Below are positions 7,818 through 16,283 of a DNA stretch of 64,000 bases, in pieces. A program made the position numbers and the translations under genes. The notes under the pieces are model-generated. The model was not told the origin of the DNA, ran no database searches, and was given only the letters and a program-made list of their open reading frames with translations. Within the stretch, counting starts at the first letter, position 1, and every line of letters begins with the position of its first letter. This stretch comes from Caballeronia ptereochthonis. GTDB lineage: Bacteria; Pseudomonadota; Gammaproteobacteria; Burkholderiales; Burkholderiaceae. The stretch lies in assembly GCF_001545075.1 (NCBI RefSeq), contig NZ_FCOB02000032.1:24207-88206 (forward strand), written 5' to 3'.

Positions 7818-9287
7818 CTACATCAACACGATGTCATACTGCTCCTGACTGAGATTGCTCTCAACCTGCAACGAAACCGGCTTGCCGATGAAGTCCATCA
7901 GCATGGCGAGATGCTGCGACTCTTCCTCGAGAAACAGATCGATGACCTGCTGCGAAGCCACGACGCGAAACTCCCTGGGATTGAACTGTCGTGACTCGCG
8001 CATGATCTCGCGCAGCACGTCATAGCACACGGTGCGCGGCGTCTTGACCTGCCCCTTGCCCTGACAAACAGGACAAGGCTCGCACAACACATGAGCCAGA
8101 GATTCCCGCGTGCGCTTCCTCGTCATCTCCACGAGTCCCAACTGCGAGAACCCATTGACCGTCACCCGCGTGCGATCGCGCGACAACGCCTTCTTCAACT
8201 CCCCCAGAACCTGATCCCGATGCTCGACATTCTCCATGTCGATGAAATCGATGATGATGATCCCGCCCAGGTTCCGCAACCGCAGTTGCCGCGCGATCGT
8301 ATGCGCCGCTTCGAGATTGGTCTTGAAGATCGTATCGTCGAAATTGCGCGCGCCGACATAGCCGCCCGTATTGACGTCGATGGTCGTCATCGCCTCGGTC
8401 TGGTCGATCATCAGATAGCCGCCCGACTTGAGATCGACGCGCCTCGACAGCGCCCGCTGAATCTCCGCCTCGATGTTGTACAGATCGAAAAGCGGCCGCT
8501 CGCCGGTGTAGTGATGCAGTCGTGAAGCCACCGCCGGCGTGAACTCCGCCGCGAAGTCGGCAAGCATCTGATACGTCTCGCGCGAATCCACCTGGATGCG
8601 CGTGGTCTCGTCGTTGACGAAGTCTCGCAGCACGCGCTGCGCGAGGTTCAGATCCTGATAGAGCAGGGTAGTGGGCGGCACGCGCTGCGCCTGAGCCACG
8701 ATGGTCGCCCAGGTCTTGCGCAGGTACGCGACGTCCGCCGCAAGTTCTTCGCTGGTCGCGTCCTCGGCGATGGTCCGCACGATATAGCCGCCCTTCTCGT
8801 CCGCGGGCAAGACGGCGGTCAGACGCGCGCGCACGGCCTCGCGCTCCGCTTCGCTCTCGATCTTCTGCGAGATGCCGATATGCGGCTCCTGCGGCAGATA
8901 GACGAGCGTGCGCCCCGCGATGCTCACCTGCGTCGACAGCCGCGCGCCCTTCGTGCCGATCGGGTCCTTCACGACCTGCACCATCAGCGATTGACCTTCG
9001 AAGACGATCTTCTCGATGGGCACATGCGGCGTCGCCGAATGCGGTTCGCCCGCGATGCGCGGATGCCAGATATCGGCGACATGAAGAAACGCCGCGCGCT
9101 CGAGGCCGATATCGATGAACGCGGACTGCATGCCCGGCAGGACGCGCACGACACGGCCGAGATAGACATTGCCGACGCGCCCGCGCGAGAGCGTGCGCTC
9201 GACGTGAAGCTCCTGAACAGCGCCTTGCTGAACCAGTGCGACGCGGGTTTCCTGCGGTGTGACGTTGATCAGGATTTCTTCGTTCAT
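7818..9287 (-). CDS. rng: Ribonuclease G
   Basis: Endoribonuclease of the RNase E/G family that matures the 5' end of 16S rRNA and takes part in mRNA decay. Its 489 residues match the usual length exactly. An N-terminal S1 RNA-binding domain (about residues 35-125) precedes the catalytic domain, with active-site Asp residues in MTTIDVNTGG and IIIDFIDME, and the zinc-link CPVCQGKG near residue 405. The open frame extends upstream only as a shadow of maf; the ATG at 9287 with AGG upstream is chosen because it begins the conserved MNEEILINV. It lies 7 bases downstream of maf and is probably co-transcribed with it. Confidence 0.95.
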   Translation of the reverse strand: MNEEILINVTPQETRVALVQQGAVQELHVERTLSRGRVGNVYLGRVVRVLPGMQSAFIDIGLERAAFLHVADIWHPRIAGEPHSATPHVPIEKIVFEGQSLMVQVVKDPIGTKGARLSTQVSIAGRTLVYLPQEPHIGISQKIESEAEREAVRARLTAVLPADEKGGYIVRTIAEDATSEELAADVAYLRKTWATIVAQAQRVPPTTLLYQDLNLAQRVLRDFVNDETTRIQVDSRETYQMLADFAAEFTPAVASRLHHYTGERPLFDLYNIEAEIQRALSRRVDLKSGGYLMIDQTEAMTTIDVNTGGYVGARNFDDTIFKTNLEAAHTIARQLRLRNLGGIIIIDFIDMENVEHRDQVLGELKKALSRDRTRVTVNGFSQLGLVEMTRKRTRESLAHVLCEPCPVCQGKGQVKTPRTVCYDVLREIMRESRQFNPREFRVVASQQVIDLFLEEESQHLAMLMDFIGKPVSLQVESNLSQEQYDIVLM

Positions 9288-9294
9288 GGCCTGT

Positions 9295-9909
9295 TTAGAA
9301 TTCGACGCGCGCCACGCGCAAGAGAGCTGCGGTTTCGAAAAGGGGCAGACCCATGATACCCGAATAGGACCCGTCGATTCGCTCGATGAACTCGGCCGCG
9401 CGGCCTTGGATGCCGTACGCGCCGGCCTTGCCGAGCGGCTCGCCGGTGGCGGCGTAGCGCCGCAGCGCAGCACGATCCACCGACGCGAAGCGCACCGTCG
9501 AGCGCGAGAGCGCGGGTTCGAGCAGCGCGCCGTCCGCCGCGACGACGGCGATCGCCGTCAGCACTTCGTGCTCGCGGCCGACGAGGCGCTCGAGCATCGC
9601 GACGGCATCTTCCTCATGGATCGGCTTGCCGAGAATCAGGCTGTCGATGGTCACGGTCGTGTCCGCGACGAGAACCGGCGCGGCGCGGTGGCCGCCCGCA
9701 AGCAGCCGTGCGCGCGCCGCATTCGCCTTCAGCACGCAGACGCGCTGAACGTACGCATCGGCGGCTTCGCCTGGCAGCTCGGCTTCGAGCGCTTCGGCAT
9801 CTTCGTCGGGACGGGGCAGAAGGAGCTCGTATTGCGCGCCGAGTTGACGCAGGAGCTCCTGGCGGCGGGGGCTTTGAGAGGCGAGATAAACGAAGGGATA
9901 AGTGAGCAT
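9295..9909 (-). CDS. maf: Maf family nucleotide pyrophosphatase
   Basis: 204-residue Maf protein; the family hydrolyses non-canonical or excess nucleoside triphosphates (dTTP/UTP for the YhdE type) to monophosphates. The N-terminal signature LASQSPRRQELL is intact, as are the catalytic DTTVTIDSLILGKP and the GKAGAYGIQG motif. The ATG at 9909 opens the conserved domain; upstream in-frame codons lack homologous character. It forms a unit with rng (7-base gap) and follows rlmH after 68 bases, an arrangement common in Burkholderiaceae. Confidence 0.92.
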   Translation of the reverse strand: MLTYPFVYLASQSPRRQELLRQLGAQYELLLPRPDEDAEALEAELPGEAADAYVQRVCVLKANAARARLLAGGHRAAPVLVADTTVTIDSLILGKPIHEEDAVAMLERLVGREHEVLTAIAVVAADGALLEPALSRSTVRFASVDRAALRRYAATGEPLGKAGAYGIQGRAAEFIERIDGSYSGIMGLPLFETAALLRVARVEF

Positions 9910-9977
9910 CGTCAAGTTGGATTCGAAGTCGCGCGTCCGATCATGCACGGCCTTCGATGTCCAGCTATCGGAAAGCC

Positions 9978-10448
9978 TCACGCGCGATGATAGGGATGAT
10001 TCTGCGTGATGCTCCACGCGCGGTAAAGCTGTTCGGCGAGCAGCACGCGCACCATGCCGTGCGGCAGCGTCAGGCTCGACACGCGCAGCATCAGTTCGGC
10101 GCGCGCTTTCACTTCCGGCGCGAGCCCGTCTGCGCCGCCGATCACGAACGCGACATCGCGCCCATCCTGCTGCCAGCCGGGCAGGGCGCTCGCGAGCTGC
10201 ATCGTGGTCCAGTCGCGGCCGCGTTCGTCGAGGGCGACCACGCGCGCGTTCTTCGGCAAGGCGGCTTCGATGCGCTGCTTCTCGGCAGCCATCACGCTCT
10301 CGGCGTTGCGTCCCGATGATCGTTGCTCAGGCTTGATCTCCTTGAGCTCGATGCGCAGTACGGGCGGCATGCGCTTTGCATACTCCTCGAAGCCATTCGT
10401 GATCCAGTCGGGCATCTTGTGTCCGACGGCGAGGATGACCAGCTTCAT
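9978..10448 (-). CDS. rlmH: 23S rRNA pseudouridine-1915 N3-methyltransferase
   Basis: 156-residue SPOUT-class methyltransferase that modifies pseudouridine 1915 of helix 69, using S-adenosylmethionine, on assembled 70S ribosomes. The full-length domain is present, with VALDERG, the knot region FVIGGADGL and the conserved C-terminal QLYRAWSITQNHPYHRA. The gap to rsfS is only 14 bases, so it belongs to the rsfS-rlmH operon seen in most bacteria. Confidence 0.97.
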   Translation of the reverse strand: MKLVILAVGHKMPDWITNGFEEYAKRMPPVLRIELKEIKPEQRSSGRNAESVMAAEKQRIEAALPKNARVVALDERGRDWTTMQLASALPGWQQDGRDVAFVIGGADGLAPEVKARAELMLRVSSLTLPHGMVRVLLAEQLYRAWSITQNHPYHRA

Positions 10449-10462
10449 GAAACGAGGTTACG

Positions 10463-10915
10463 TCACGCCTGCTTGCGCGCGGTCTTGCGCGCGGGACGTT
10501 TGACGACGGGCGCGGCTTCTTCGTCCTCGTCATCGTCGGCGGAAACGCTCGCGCCGCCGAACATGTTCGGCTTCTGCAGCTTCACGCGCACGGGCTTGTC
10601 GCCCCAGACTTCCTCGAGGTTGTAGTACTGGCGCAGCGCCGGCTGCAGGATGTGCACGACCGCGTCGCCGCAATCGACCAGCACCCATTCGCCGATCTCT
10701 TCGCCTTCCGTGCTGATGATGTCGCCACCCGCTTCCTTGACCTTCTCGCGCACGCTGTTGGCGAGCGCCTTGGTCTGCCGGTTCGACGTGCCGCTCGCCA
10801 CGACCACGCGGTCGAACAGCGACGTCAGGTGGGTCGTGTTGAACACCTTGATGTCTTGCGCCTTGACGTCTTCCAGACCGTCGATGATCGCGCGTTGAAG
10901 CTTCTGAATTTCCAT
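10463..10915 (-). CDS. rsfS: Ribosome silencing factor
   Basis: 150-residue RsfS/Iojap protein, which binds L14 of the large subunit and blocks subunit joining in starvation. The conserved core (about residues 1-110) includes KAQDIKVFNTTHLTSLFDR, VVASGTSNRQTKALA and WVLVDCGDAVVHI. A roughly 35-residue tail with an acidic run (DDDEDEE) followed by a Lys/Arg-rich end is common in Burkholderia homologues and absent from E. coli RsfS. The ATG at 10915 starts the conserved domain. It lies between nadD (14 bases) and rlmH (14 bases), one operon. Confidence 0.94.
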   Translation of the reverse strand: MEIQKLQRAIIDGLEDVKAQDIKVFNTTHLTSLFDRVVVASGTSNRQTKALANSVREKVKEAGGDIISTEGEEIGEWVLVDCGDAVVHILQPALRQYYNLEEVWGDKPVRVKLQKPNMFGGASVSADDDEDEEAAPVVKRPARKTARKQA

Positions 10916-10928
10916 GGTTACCGTGTCT

Positions 10929-11627
10929 TTACCGTTTCCGGTACAGGTGATGTTGAACAATATAGTCCCATACGGCTGGCGGGACCTGAGCGCGGGCATC
11001 GTGCCTGCCCGCCATCGTGCGCGCTTCCTCGCGGATCGCCGTGGCGGATACGTCCAGCAGCAGCATTTCGTCGATGAGCATGTGCCCGTGCGGACTCGCG
11101 CGCAGCGTTTCGGCCGAGGCGCGGCGCTTGTCGAGTTCGGCCGCGACTTCGCCTGGCAGGGTCGCCACATCGAAGCCCGCGCGCGTTTCCACGCAGATGT
11201 GGGCGTAGTCGAAGAGCTCCTTCCACCGATGCCACGAATTGAGCTTGACGAGCTGATCCGCGCCCATCAGCAGCGCGATCGACGCGTCCGCGCCTTCGCG
11301 TTCGCGCCAGTGAGCGAGCGTGTCGACGGTATAGGTGTCGCCCAGGCGGTCGATTTCGTCGGTGGCGACGGTGATCTGCACGCCGTCGAGCGTGAGCGAC
11401 GCCGCCGCCGCGCGCGTCATCGCCAGCCGGTGGCCGGGTGCCGACACGCCTTCCTTCTGCCAGGGCTGGCCTGCCGGCAACAGCACCAGCTCGGTCAGTT
11501 GCAGCAGTTCGGCGAAGCGCCGCGCGAGTGCCAGATGTCCGTTATGAATCGGATCGAAGGTGCCGCCGAGCAGGCCGACGCGCTTCGCACAGGGCGTGCT
11601 GGCCGTGGCCGTCGTGGTCACAGCCAT
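10929..11627 (-). CDS. nadD: Nicotinate-nucleotide adenylyltransferase
   Basis: 232-residue nucleotidyltransferase that converts nicotinate mononucleotide and ATP to deamido-NAD in NAD synthesis. Its GLLGGTFDPIHNGHL carries the (T/H)xGH-type phosphate-binding motif; LLMGADQLVKLNSWHRW and the C-terminal SATAIREEAR complete the family pattern. The ATG at 11627 lies 10 bases inside the end of hemF, so the two are translationally coupled; the long frame further upstream is a hemF shadow. It is followed by rsfS at 13 bases. Confidence 0.95.
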   Translation of the reverse strand: MAVTTTATASTPCAKRVGLLGGTFDPIHNGHLALARRFAELLQLTELVLLPAGQPWQKEGVSAPGHRLAMTRAAAASLTLDGVQITVATDEIDRLGDTYTVDTLAHWREREGADASIALLMGADQLVKLNSWHRWKELFDYAHICVETRAGFDVATLPGEVAAELDKRRASAETLRASPHGHMLIDEMLLLDVSATAIREEARTMAGRHDARAQVPPAVWDYIVQHHLYRKR

Positions 11628-12577
11628 TCCCGCCGCACCAGGAAGTCGGAGTAGAGCCGCGCCTCGGGCGTGCCGGGCTCGGGCGTCCAGTCGTAGCGCC
11701 AGTTCGCGACGGGCGGCATCGACATGAGAATCGACTCGGTGCGCCCGCCGCTTTGCAGGCCGAAGTGCGTGCCGCGGTCGAATACGAGATTGAACTCGAC
11801 ATAGCGGCCGCGCCGGTACGCCTGGAACTCGCGCTCGCGCTCGGTGTACGGCGTGTCGCGGCGGCGCTCGATGATCGGCAGATACGCCTTCAGGAACGCG
11901 TCGCCGACGCTTTTCACCATCGCGAAGGAACGCTCGAAGCCGGGCTCGGAGAAATCGTCGAAGAAAATGCCGCCGATGCCGCGCTGCTCGTTGCGGTGCT
12001 TCAGATGGAAATACTCGTCGCACCAGGTCTTGAAGCGCGGATACAGCTGGGCGCCGAACGGATCGAGCGCGTCGCGGCAGACCTGGTGGAAGTGCCGCGC
12101 GTCTTCCTCGTAGCCGTAGATCGGCGTGAGATCCATGCCGCCGCCGAACCAGAAGACCGGCGCTTCGCCTTCCTTCGTCGCCGTGAGCATGCGCACGTTC
12201 ATGTGCACGGTCGGGCAGTGCGGATTGCGCGGATGCATCACGAGGGACACGCCCAGCGCCTCGAAGCCGCGTCCCGCGAGCTGCGGGCGCGCCGCGCTCG
12301 CGGACGGCGGCAGCGCATCGCCCTGCACGTCCGAAAAGCCGATGCCGGCGCGCTCGAAGAAGCCGCCGCCTTCCAGGATGCGCGTGACGCCGCCGCCGCG
12401 CAGATGCGCGCCGGGCTCGCGGGTCCAGGCGTCGGTGGCGAAGGCCGTGCCGTCGAAGGCGCCGAGCGCATCGGCGATGCGCGTCTGCAGCCCCGTCAGA
12501 TAGTCGCGGACGGCCTCGATATCGTGGGAGGCGTCGTGTTCTTTGCGTGGTTCCGCGCTGCGGTTCGGTTCACTCAT
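11618..12577 (-). CDS. hemF: Oxygen-dependent coproporphyrinogen III oxidase
   Basis: 319-residue HemF, which converts coproporphyrinogen III to protoporphyrinogen IX with O2 in haem synthesis. Conserved stretches include GGGVTRILEGGGFFERAG, HPRNPHCPTVHMNVR, FWFGGGMDLTPIYGYEED and RGRYVEFNLVFDRGTHFGL. I use the ATG at 12577; the open frame reaches a TTG at 12589, four codons earlier. It opens the hemF-nadD-rsfS-rlmH cluster. Confidence 0.96.
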   Translation of the reverse strand: MSEPNRSAEPRKEHDASHDIEAVRDYLTGLQTRIADALGAFDGTAFATDAWTREPGAHLRGGGVTRILEGGGFFERAGIGFSDVQGDALPPSASAARPQLAGRGFEALGVSLVMHPRNPHCPTVHMNVRMLTATKEGEAPVFWFGGGMDLTPIYGYEEDARHFHQVCRDALDPFGAQLYPRFKTWCDEYFHLKHRNEQRGIGGIFFDDFSEPGFERSFAMVKSVGDAFLKAYLPIIERRRDTPYTEREREFQAYRRGRYVEFNLVFDRGTHFGLQSGGRTESILMSMPPVANWRYDWTPEPGTPEARLYSDFLVRREWL

Positions 12578-12652
12578 CGATTGATGCAATACGCCGCGTC
12601 GGCGGCCATGAATGGGCGGGGTAAACCCTTTGTTTCGAAACGCTCCAAAGCA

Positions 12653-12679
12653 CGCTGCCGGACACGAGGTCCGGCAGCG
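12653..12679 (-). terminator. Terminator hairpin after purD
   Basis: An 11-bp perfect stem (CGCTGCCGGAC / GTCCGGCAGCG) with a 5-base loop. On the minus strand it is followed by TGCTTTGGAGCGTTTC, a weak T tract. It sits between purD and hemF, both on the minus strand. Confidence 0.55.
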
Positions 12680-12716
12680 CGGGTGCTCGGGGGGCCAGGG
12701 CCGCGCGTTGCCTTGC

Positions 12717-14006
12717 CTAGTGCTTGTCGCCCGAGGACTTGCGGTTCACGGCCCGGTAGCCGATGTCCCGGCGGTACTGCATGCCGTCGAACGAGATCTG
12801 ATTCACTGTATCGTAGACCACGGATTGCGCGCCGCGCACGGAATCCGCCAATCCGACCACGCACAGCACGCGCCCGCCGGAGGTCGTGAGCTTGCCGTCG
12901 GCGAGAGTCGTGCCCGCGTGGAACGTTACCGCCTGCTCGGTTTCCGCCGGAATGCCGTTGATGCGGTCGCCCTTGCGCGGCGTGTCCGGATAATTGTGCG
13001 CCGCGAGCACGACGCCGAGCGCCGTGCGACGGTCCCATTCGAGTTCCACGGTATCGAGCTTGCCGTCGATCGCCGTCTCCACGACCTTCGAGAAATCGCC
13101 CTTCAGACGCGCCATGATCGGCTGCGTCTCGGGGTCGCCCATGCGGCAGTTGAATTCGAGCGTCTTCGGATTGCCGTTCGCGTCGATCATCAGGCCCGCG
13201 TAGAGGAAGCCCGTGTAGCGGATGCCTTCGCTTTCCATGCCGCGCACGGTCGGCTGGATGATCTCGCGCATCACGCGCGCATGCAGTTGCGGCGTGACGA
13301 TCGGCGCGGGCGAGTACGCGCCCATGCCGCCGGTATTCGGGCCGCGGTCGCCGTCGAGCAGGCGCTTGTGGTCCTGGCTGGAGGCGAGCGCCAGCACGTT
13401 CTTGCCGTCGACCATCACGATGAAGCTGGCTTCCTCGCCCGCGAGGAATTCCTCGATCACGACGCGCGCGCCCGCATCGCCGAGCTTGTTGTCGGCAAGC
13501 ATGGAATCGACGGCGGCGTGCGCTTCCTCGGCCGTCATCGCGACGACGACGCCCTTGCCGGCCGCGAGCCCGTCCGCCTTGATGACGATCGGCGCGCCCT
13601 TCGCGTCGACGTAGGCGTGCGCGGCGGCGATGTCGGAAAAGGTTTCGTACTCGGCCGTCGGGATGTTGTGGCGCTTCATGAACGCCTTGGCGAAGTCCTT
13701 CGAGCTCTCGAGCTGCGCGGCTTCCCGGCTCGGCCCGAAGATCTTCAGGCCGCGCGAGCGGAACAGATTGACGATGCCCGCCGCGAGCGGCTGCTCCGGA
13801 CCGACGAGCGTGAACGCGACGTGCTCTTTCTCGACGAAATCGGCGAGTTCCGCCGGGTCCGTGATGTCGACGTTGCGCAGGCGCTCGTCCTGCGCGGTGC
13901 CGCCGTTGCCCGGCGCCACATAGACGATCTGCACGCGCGGAGATTGCGCGAGCTTCCATGCGAGCGCATGTTCGCGACCGCCGGAACCGACGACGAGTAA
14001 CTTCAT
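12717..14006 (-). CDS. purD: Phosphoribosylamine-glycine ligase
   Basis: 429-residue ATP-grasp enzyme (GARS), second step of purine synthesis. The N-terminal domain starts VVGSGGREHALAWKL. The ATP-grasp region has KADGLAAGKGVVV, EEFLAGEEASFIVMVDG and LEFNCRMGDPETQ, with the C-terminal domain ending near ALGVVLAAHNYP and GRVLCVVG. The length equals that of E. coli PurD. The ATG at 14006 starts the conserved domain; the 19 upstream in-frame residues are non-homologous in appearance. Confidence 0.97.
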   Translation of the reverse strand: MKLLVVGSGGREHALAWKLAQSPRVQIVYVAPGNGGTAQDERLRNVDITDPAELADFVEKEHVAFTLVGPEQPLAAGIVNLFRSRGLKIFGPSREAAQLESSKDFAKAFMKRHNIPTAEYETFSDIAAAHAYVDAKGAPIVIKADGLAAGKGVVVAMTAEEAHAAVDSMLADNKLGDAGARVVIEEFLAGEEASFIVMVDGKNVLALASSQDHKRLLDGDRGPNTGGMGAYSPAPIVTPQLHARVMREIIQPTVRGMESEGIRYTGFLYAGLMIDANGNPKTLEFNCRMGDPETQPIMARLKGDFSKVVETAIDGKLDTVELEWDRRTALGVVLAAHNYPDTPRKGDRINGIPAETEQAVTFHAGTTLADGKLTTSGGRVLCVVGLADSVRGAQSVVYDTVNQISFDGMQYRRDIGYRAVNRKSSGDKH

Positions 14007-14045
14007 TTGAATCCCCGAAATCCTGACTAAAAGCGGCTTGAGAAA

Positions 14046-14068
14046 AAACGGCGGGCACATCACGCCCG
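14046..14068 (-). terminator. Small hairpin with T6 tail upstream of purD
   Basis: On the minus strand a 5-bp GC stem (CGGGC / GCCCG) is followed by CCG and six T residues. It lies between yebC and purD, 40 bases before the purD start, and could terminate yebC readthrough or act as a leader attenuator for purD. Confidence 0.4.
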
Positions 14069-14217
14069 AGGCGCACGCATGACGGCGGTCATGACGTCTT
14101 AGGCGGCTCGCGCCGACATCGGCTGCGTCACGCGCCTTCCTCGAGTGATGCGGCGCCGCGTCGATTCAGCGGCACTGCTCCGGCATCCGGACCGAAGCGA
14201 AAGACGTTCCATGCGAG

Positions 14218-14249
14218 GACGCGGCGGCGCCGGAAGCCGCCGCCGCGTC
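14218..14249 (-). terminator. Terminator-like hairpin after yebC
   Basis: 11-bp GC-rich perfect stem (GACGCGGCGGC / GCCGCCGCGTC) with a 10-base loop, 17 bases after the yebC stop. It lacks a clear T tract (CTCGCATGG), so it may work as an mRNA 3' stabiliser instead. Confidence 0.45.
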
Positions 14250-14266
14250 CCGTGGCGATCCGAAGC

Positions 14267-14995
14267 TCAGTCTTCGTTGATCGCGGCGTTCGTATAGACT
14301 TCCTGCACGTCGTCGAGATTTTCGAGCGCGTCGAGCAGTTTTTGCATCTTCACCGCGTCGTCGCCGCTGAATTCGACTTCCGTCTGCGGTTTCATCGTCA
14401 CTTCGGCGAGTTCCGCCTTGAAGCCGGCGGCTTCGAGCGCGTCCTTCACCTTTTGAAAGTCGTTGGGCGGGCAGACCACTTCGATGCTGCCGTCCTCGTT
14501 CGTCACGACGTCGTCGGCGCCGGCTTCGAGCGCCGCGTCCATCAGCTTGTCTTCCGGCGTGCCCGGCGCGAACAGGAACTGGCCGACGTGATCGAACATG
14601 AACGACACCGAGCCGTCCGTGCCCATGTTGCCGCCGAACTTCGAGAATGCGTGGCGCACTTCCGCGACGGTACGGGTGCGGCTGTCCGTCATCGTGTCGA
14701 CGATGATCGCCGCGCCGCCGATGCCGTAGCCTTCGTAGCGGATTTCCTCGTAGTTCGCGCCGTCGACGCCGCCGACGCCGCGCTGGATCGCGCGGTTGAT
14801 GTTGTCCTTCGGCATGTTGGCGTCGTAGGCCTTGTCGACGGCCAGACGCAGGCGCGGGTTCGAATCGGCTTCGCCGCCACCCATGCGCGCCGCGACCTGG
14901 ATTTCCTTGATGAGGCGCGTCCAGACCTTGCCCTTCTTCGCGTCGGCCGCTGCTTTCTTATGCTTGATGTTGGCCCATTTCGAATGACCCGCCAT
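14267..14995 (-). CDS. yebC: YebC/PmpR family protein
   Basis: 242-residue YebC/TACO1-family protein. Family members act as DNA-binding regulators and, in more recent work, as translation factors that relieve ribosome stalling at proline runs. The N-terminus MAGHSKWANIKHKKAAADA is the family hallmark; KDNINRAIQRG and MFDHVGQF mark the middle domains. The length is standard. The frame is open upstream but the ATG at 14995 is unambiguous, with GAAAGG a few bases before it. Confidence 0.95.
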   Translation of the reverse strand: MAGHSKWANIKHKKAAADAKKGKVWTRLIKEIQVAARMGGGEADSNPRLRLAVDKAYDANMPKDNINRAIQRGVGGVDGANYEEIRYEGYGIGGAAIIVDTMTDSRTRTVAEVRHAFSKFGGNMGTDGSVSFMFDHVGQFLFAPGTPEDKLMDAALEAGADDVVTNEDGSIEVVCPPNDFQKVKDALEAAGFKAELAEVTMKPQTEVEFSGDDAVKMQKLLDALENLDDVQEVYTNAAINED

Positions 14996-15353
14996 TACCT
15001 TTCTCCATCGCGCGCGGGCTCGTGCCGTGCGCCTAGTGTGCTGTCGTGCTGAATGTGTCTGTCCGGCCCGCCCATCGTGCGCGTGCGCTCGCGCGTGGCG
15101 CCTGTTCTTGCTTCTTGAGCGGCGGCTGGATTCGCCCGGGATTCGATCTGATCCGGCGTAACCCGAATAGGAACAGACCGAAATTTTAGCATGGCGGCAC
15201 GCGCTCCCAGTACCGTCGCGCGTGGATCCGGACGGGAAAAGTCGCGCAAACCGGGCGTATTCGCGGCCAAACCGGGTGAATTCACGCAAAAGCGCATGTA
15301 AACGCAAACCGCCGCGCGACGGCGCGGCGGTCGAAGAAACAGCCGGCGGACGC
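14996..15353. other. Intergenic region between yebC and upp
   Basis: 358 bases without a supported gene. It contains the upp terminator (15309-15330) and, on the minus strand, a TAAAAT -10-like hexamer at 15183-15188 without a convincing -35, a possible yebC promoter. Nothing else is evident. Confidence 0.5.
15309..15330 (-). terminator. Intrinsic terminator after upp
   Basis: A 9-bp stem (CCGCCGCGC / GCGCGGCGG) with a 4-base loop, followed on the minus strand by TTTGCGTTT, 23 bases after the upp stop. Confidence 0.62.
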
Positions 15354-16007
15354 TCAGTTCTTCGTGCCGAACAGACGGTCGCCCGCATCGCCCAGGCCGG
15401 GGACGATATACGCATGGTCGTTCAGATGCGAATCGAGCGACGCGACGTACAGCTTCACGTCCGGATGCGCGTCCTGGAACACCTTCACGCCTTCGGGCGC
15501 GGCGACCAGCGCGACGAAGACGATGTTCTCGCCGTGCACCTTGCGGCGCTTCATCACATCGACGGCGTGCACGGCCGAGTAGCCCGTCGCGACCATCGGA
15601 TCGCACAGGATGAAGACGCGCTCCTCCAGATCGGGCGGCAGGCGCACGAGATACTCGACCGGGCGATGATCCTCCGCCCGATACACGCCGATATGCCCGA
15701 CGCGGGCCGACGGAACCAGATCGAGCAGGCCGTCCGACATGCCGATGCCCGCGCGCAGCACGGGCACGATCGCGAGCTTCTTGCCGGCGATGACCGGCGC
15801 GTCGATCTCGAGGAGCGGCGTTTCCACGCGCTTGGTCGTGAGCGGCAGGTTGCGCGTGATTTCGTAGCCCATCAGCAGCGTGATTTCCCGCAGCAGTTCG
15901 CGGAACGTGCGCGTGGACGTGTCCTTGTCGCGCATGTGCGTGAGCTTGTGCTGGATCAGCGGGTGATCGAGGATGAAGAGATTGGGAAAGCGGCTGTCTT
16001 GTTTCAT
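15354..16007 (-). CDS. upp: Uracil phosphoribosyltransferase
   Basis: 217-residue pyrimidine salvage enzyme that makes UMP from uracil and PRPP. Motifs include HPLIQHKLTHMRDKDTST, the RAGIGMSDGL region, the PRPP-binding ILCDPMVATGYSA and the C-terminal uracil-binding YIVPGLGDAGDRLFGT. The ATG at 16007 begins the conserved N-terminus; the longer frame upstream is not conserved in character. It is divergent from the SDR gene across a 276-base gap. Confidence 0.96.
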   Translation of the reverse strand: MKQDSRFPNLFILDHPLIQHKLTHMRDKDTSTRTFRELLREITLLMGYEITRNLPLTTKRVETPLLEIDAPVIAGKKLAIVPVLRAGIGMSDGLLDLVPSARVGHIGVYRAEDHRPVEYLVRLPPDLEERVFILCDPMVATGYSAVHAVDVMKRRKVHGENIVFVALVAAPEGVKVFQDAHPDVKLYVASLDSHLNDHAYIVPGLGDAGDRLFGTKN

Positions 16008-16283
16008 GGGTCTCGCGCGCGATGCGCGTCCTGCTCGTGTGGTGGGCTGCCTTTCGCGCTCGGCAAACGGCGCGCGATGGAACGACGGCGGCGCCGGAGC
16101 GGACAGTGGCGACAGTTTACCGAAAAGCCCGCCCGCACCTAAGAAGATTCGCATGAGGCGCGCCGCGAGCGGTCGCCGACGTTGCCGCCCCGATTCTTCT
16201 AGAATTGCGCGAGAGGCAGAAGAACGCGCGCGCCGTCATGCGCGCGCCGGACGAACACCACGAACGATCACGGAGGATGGACG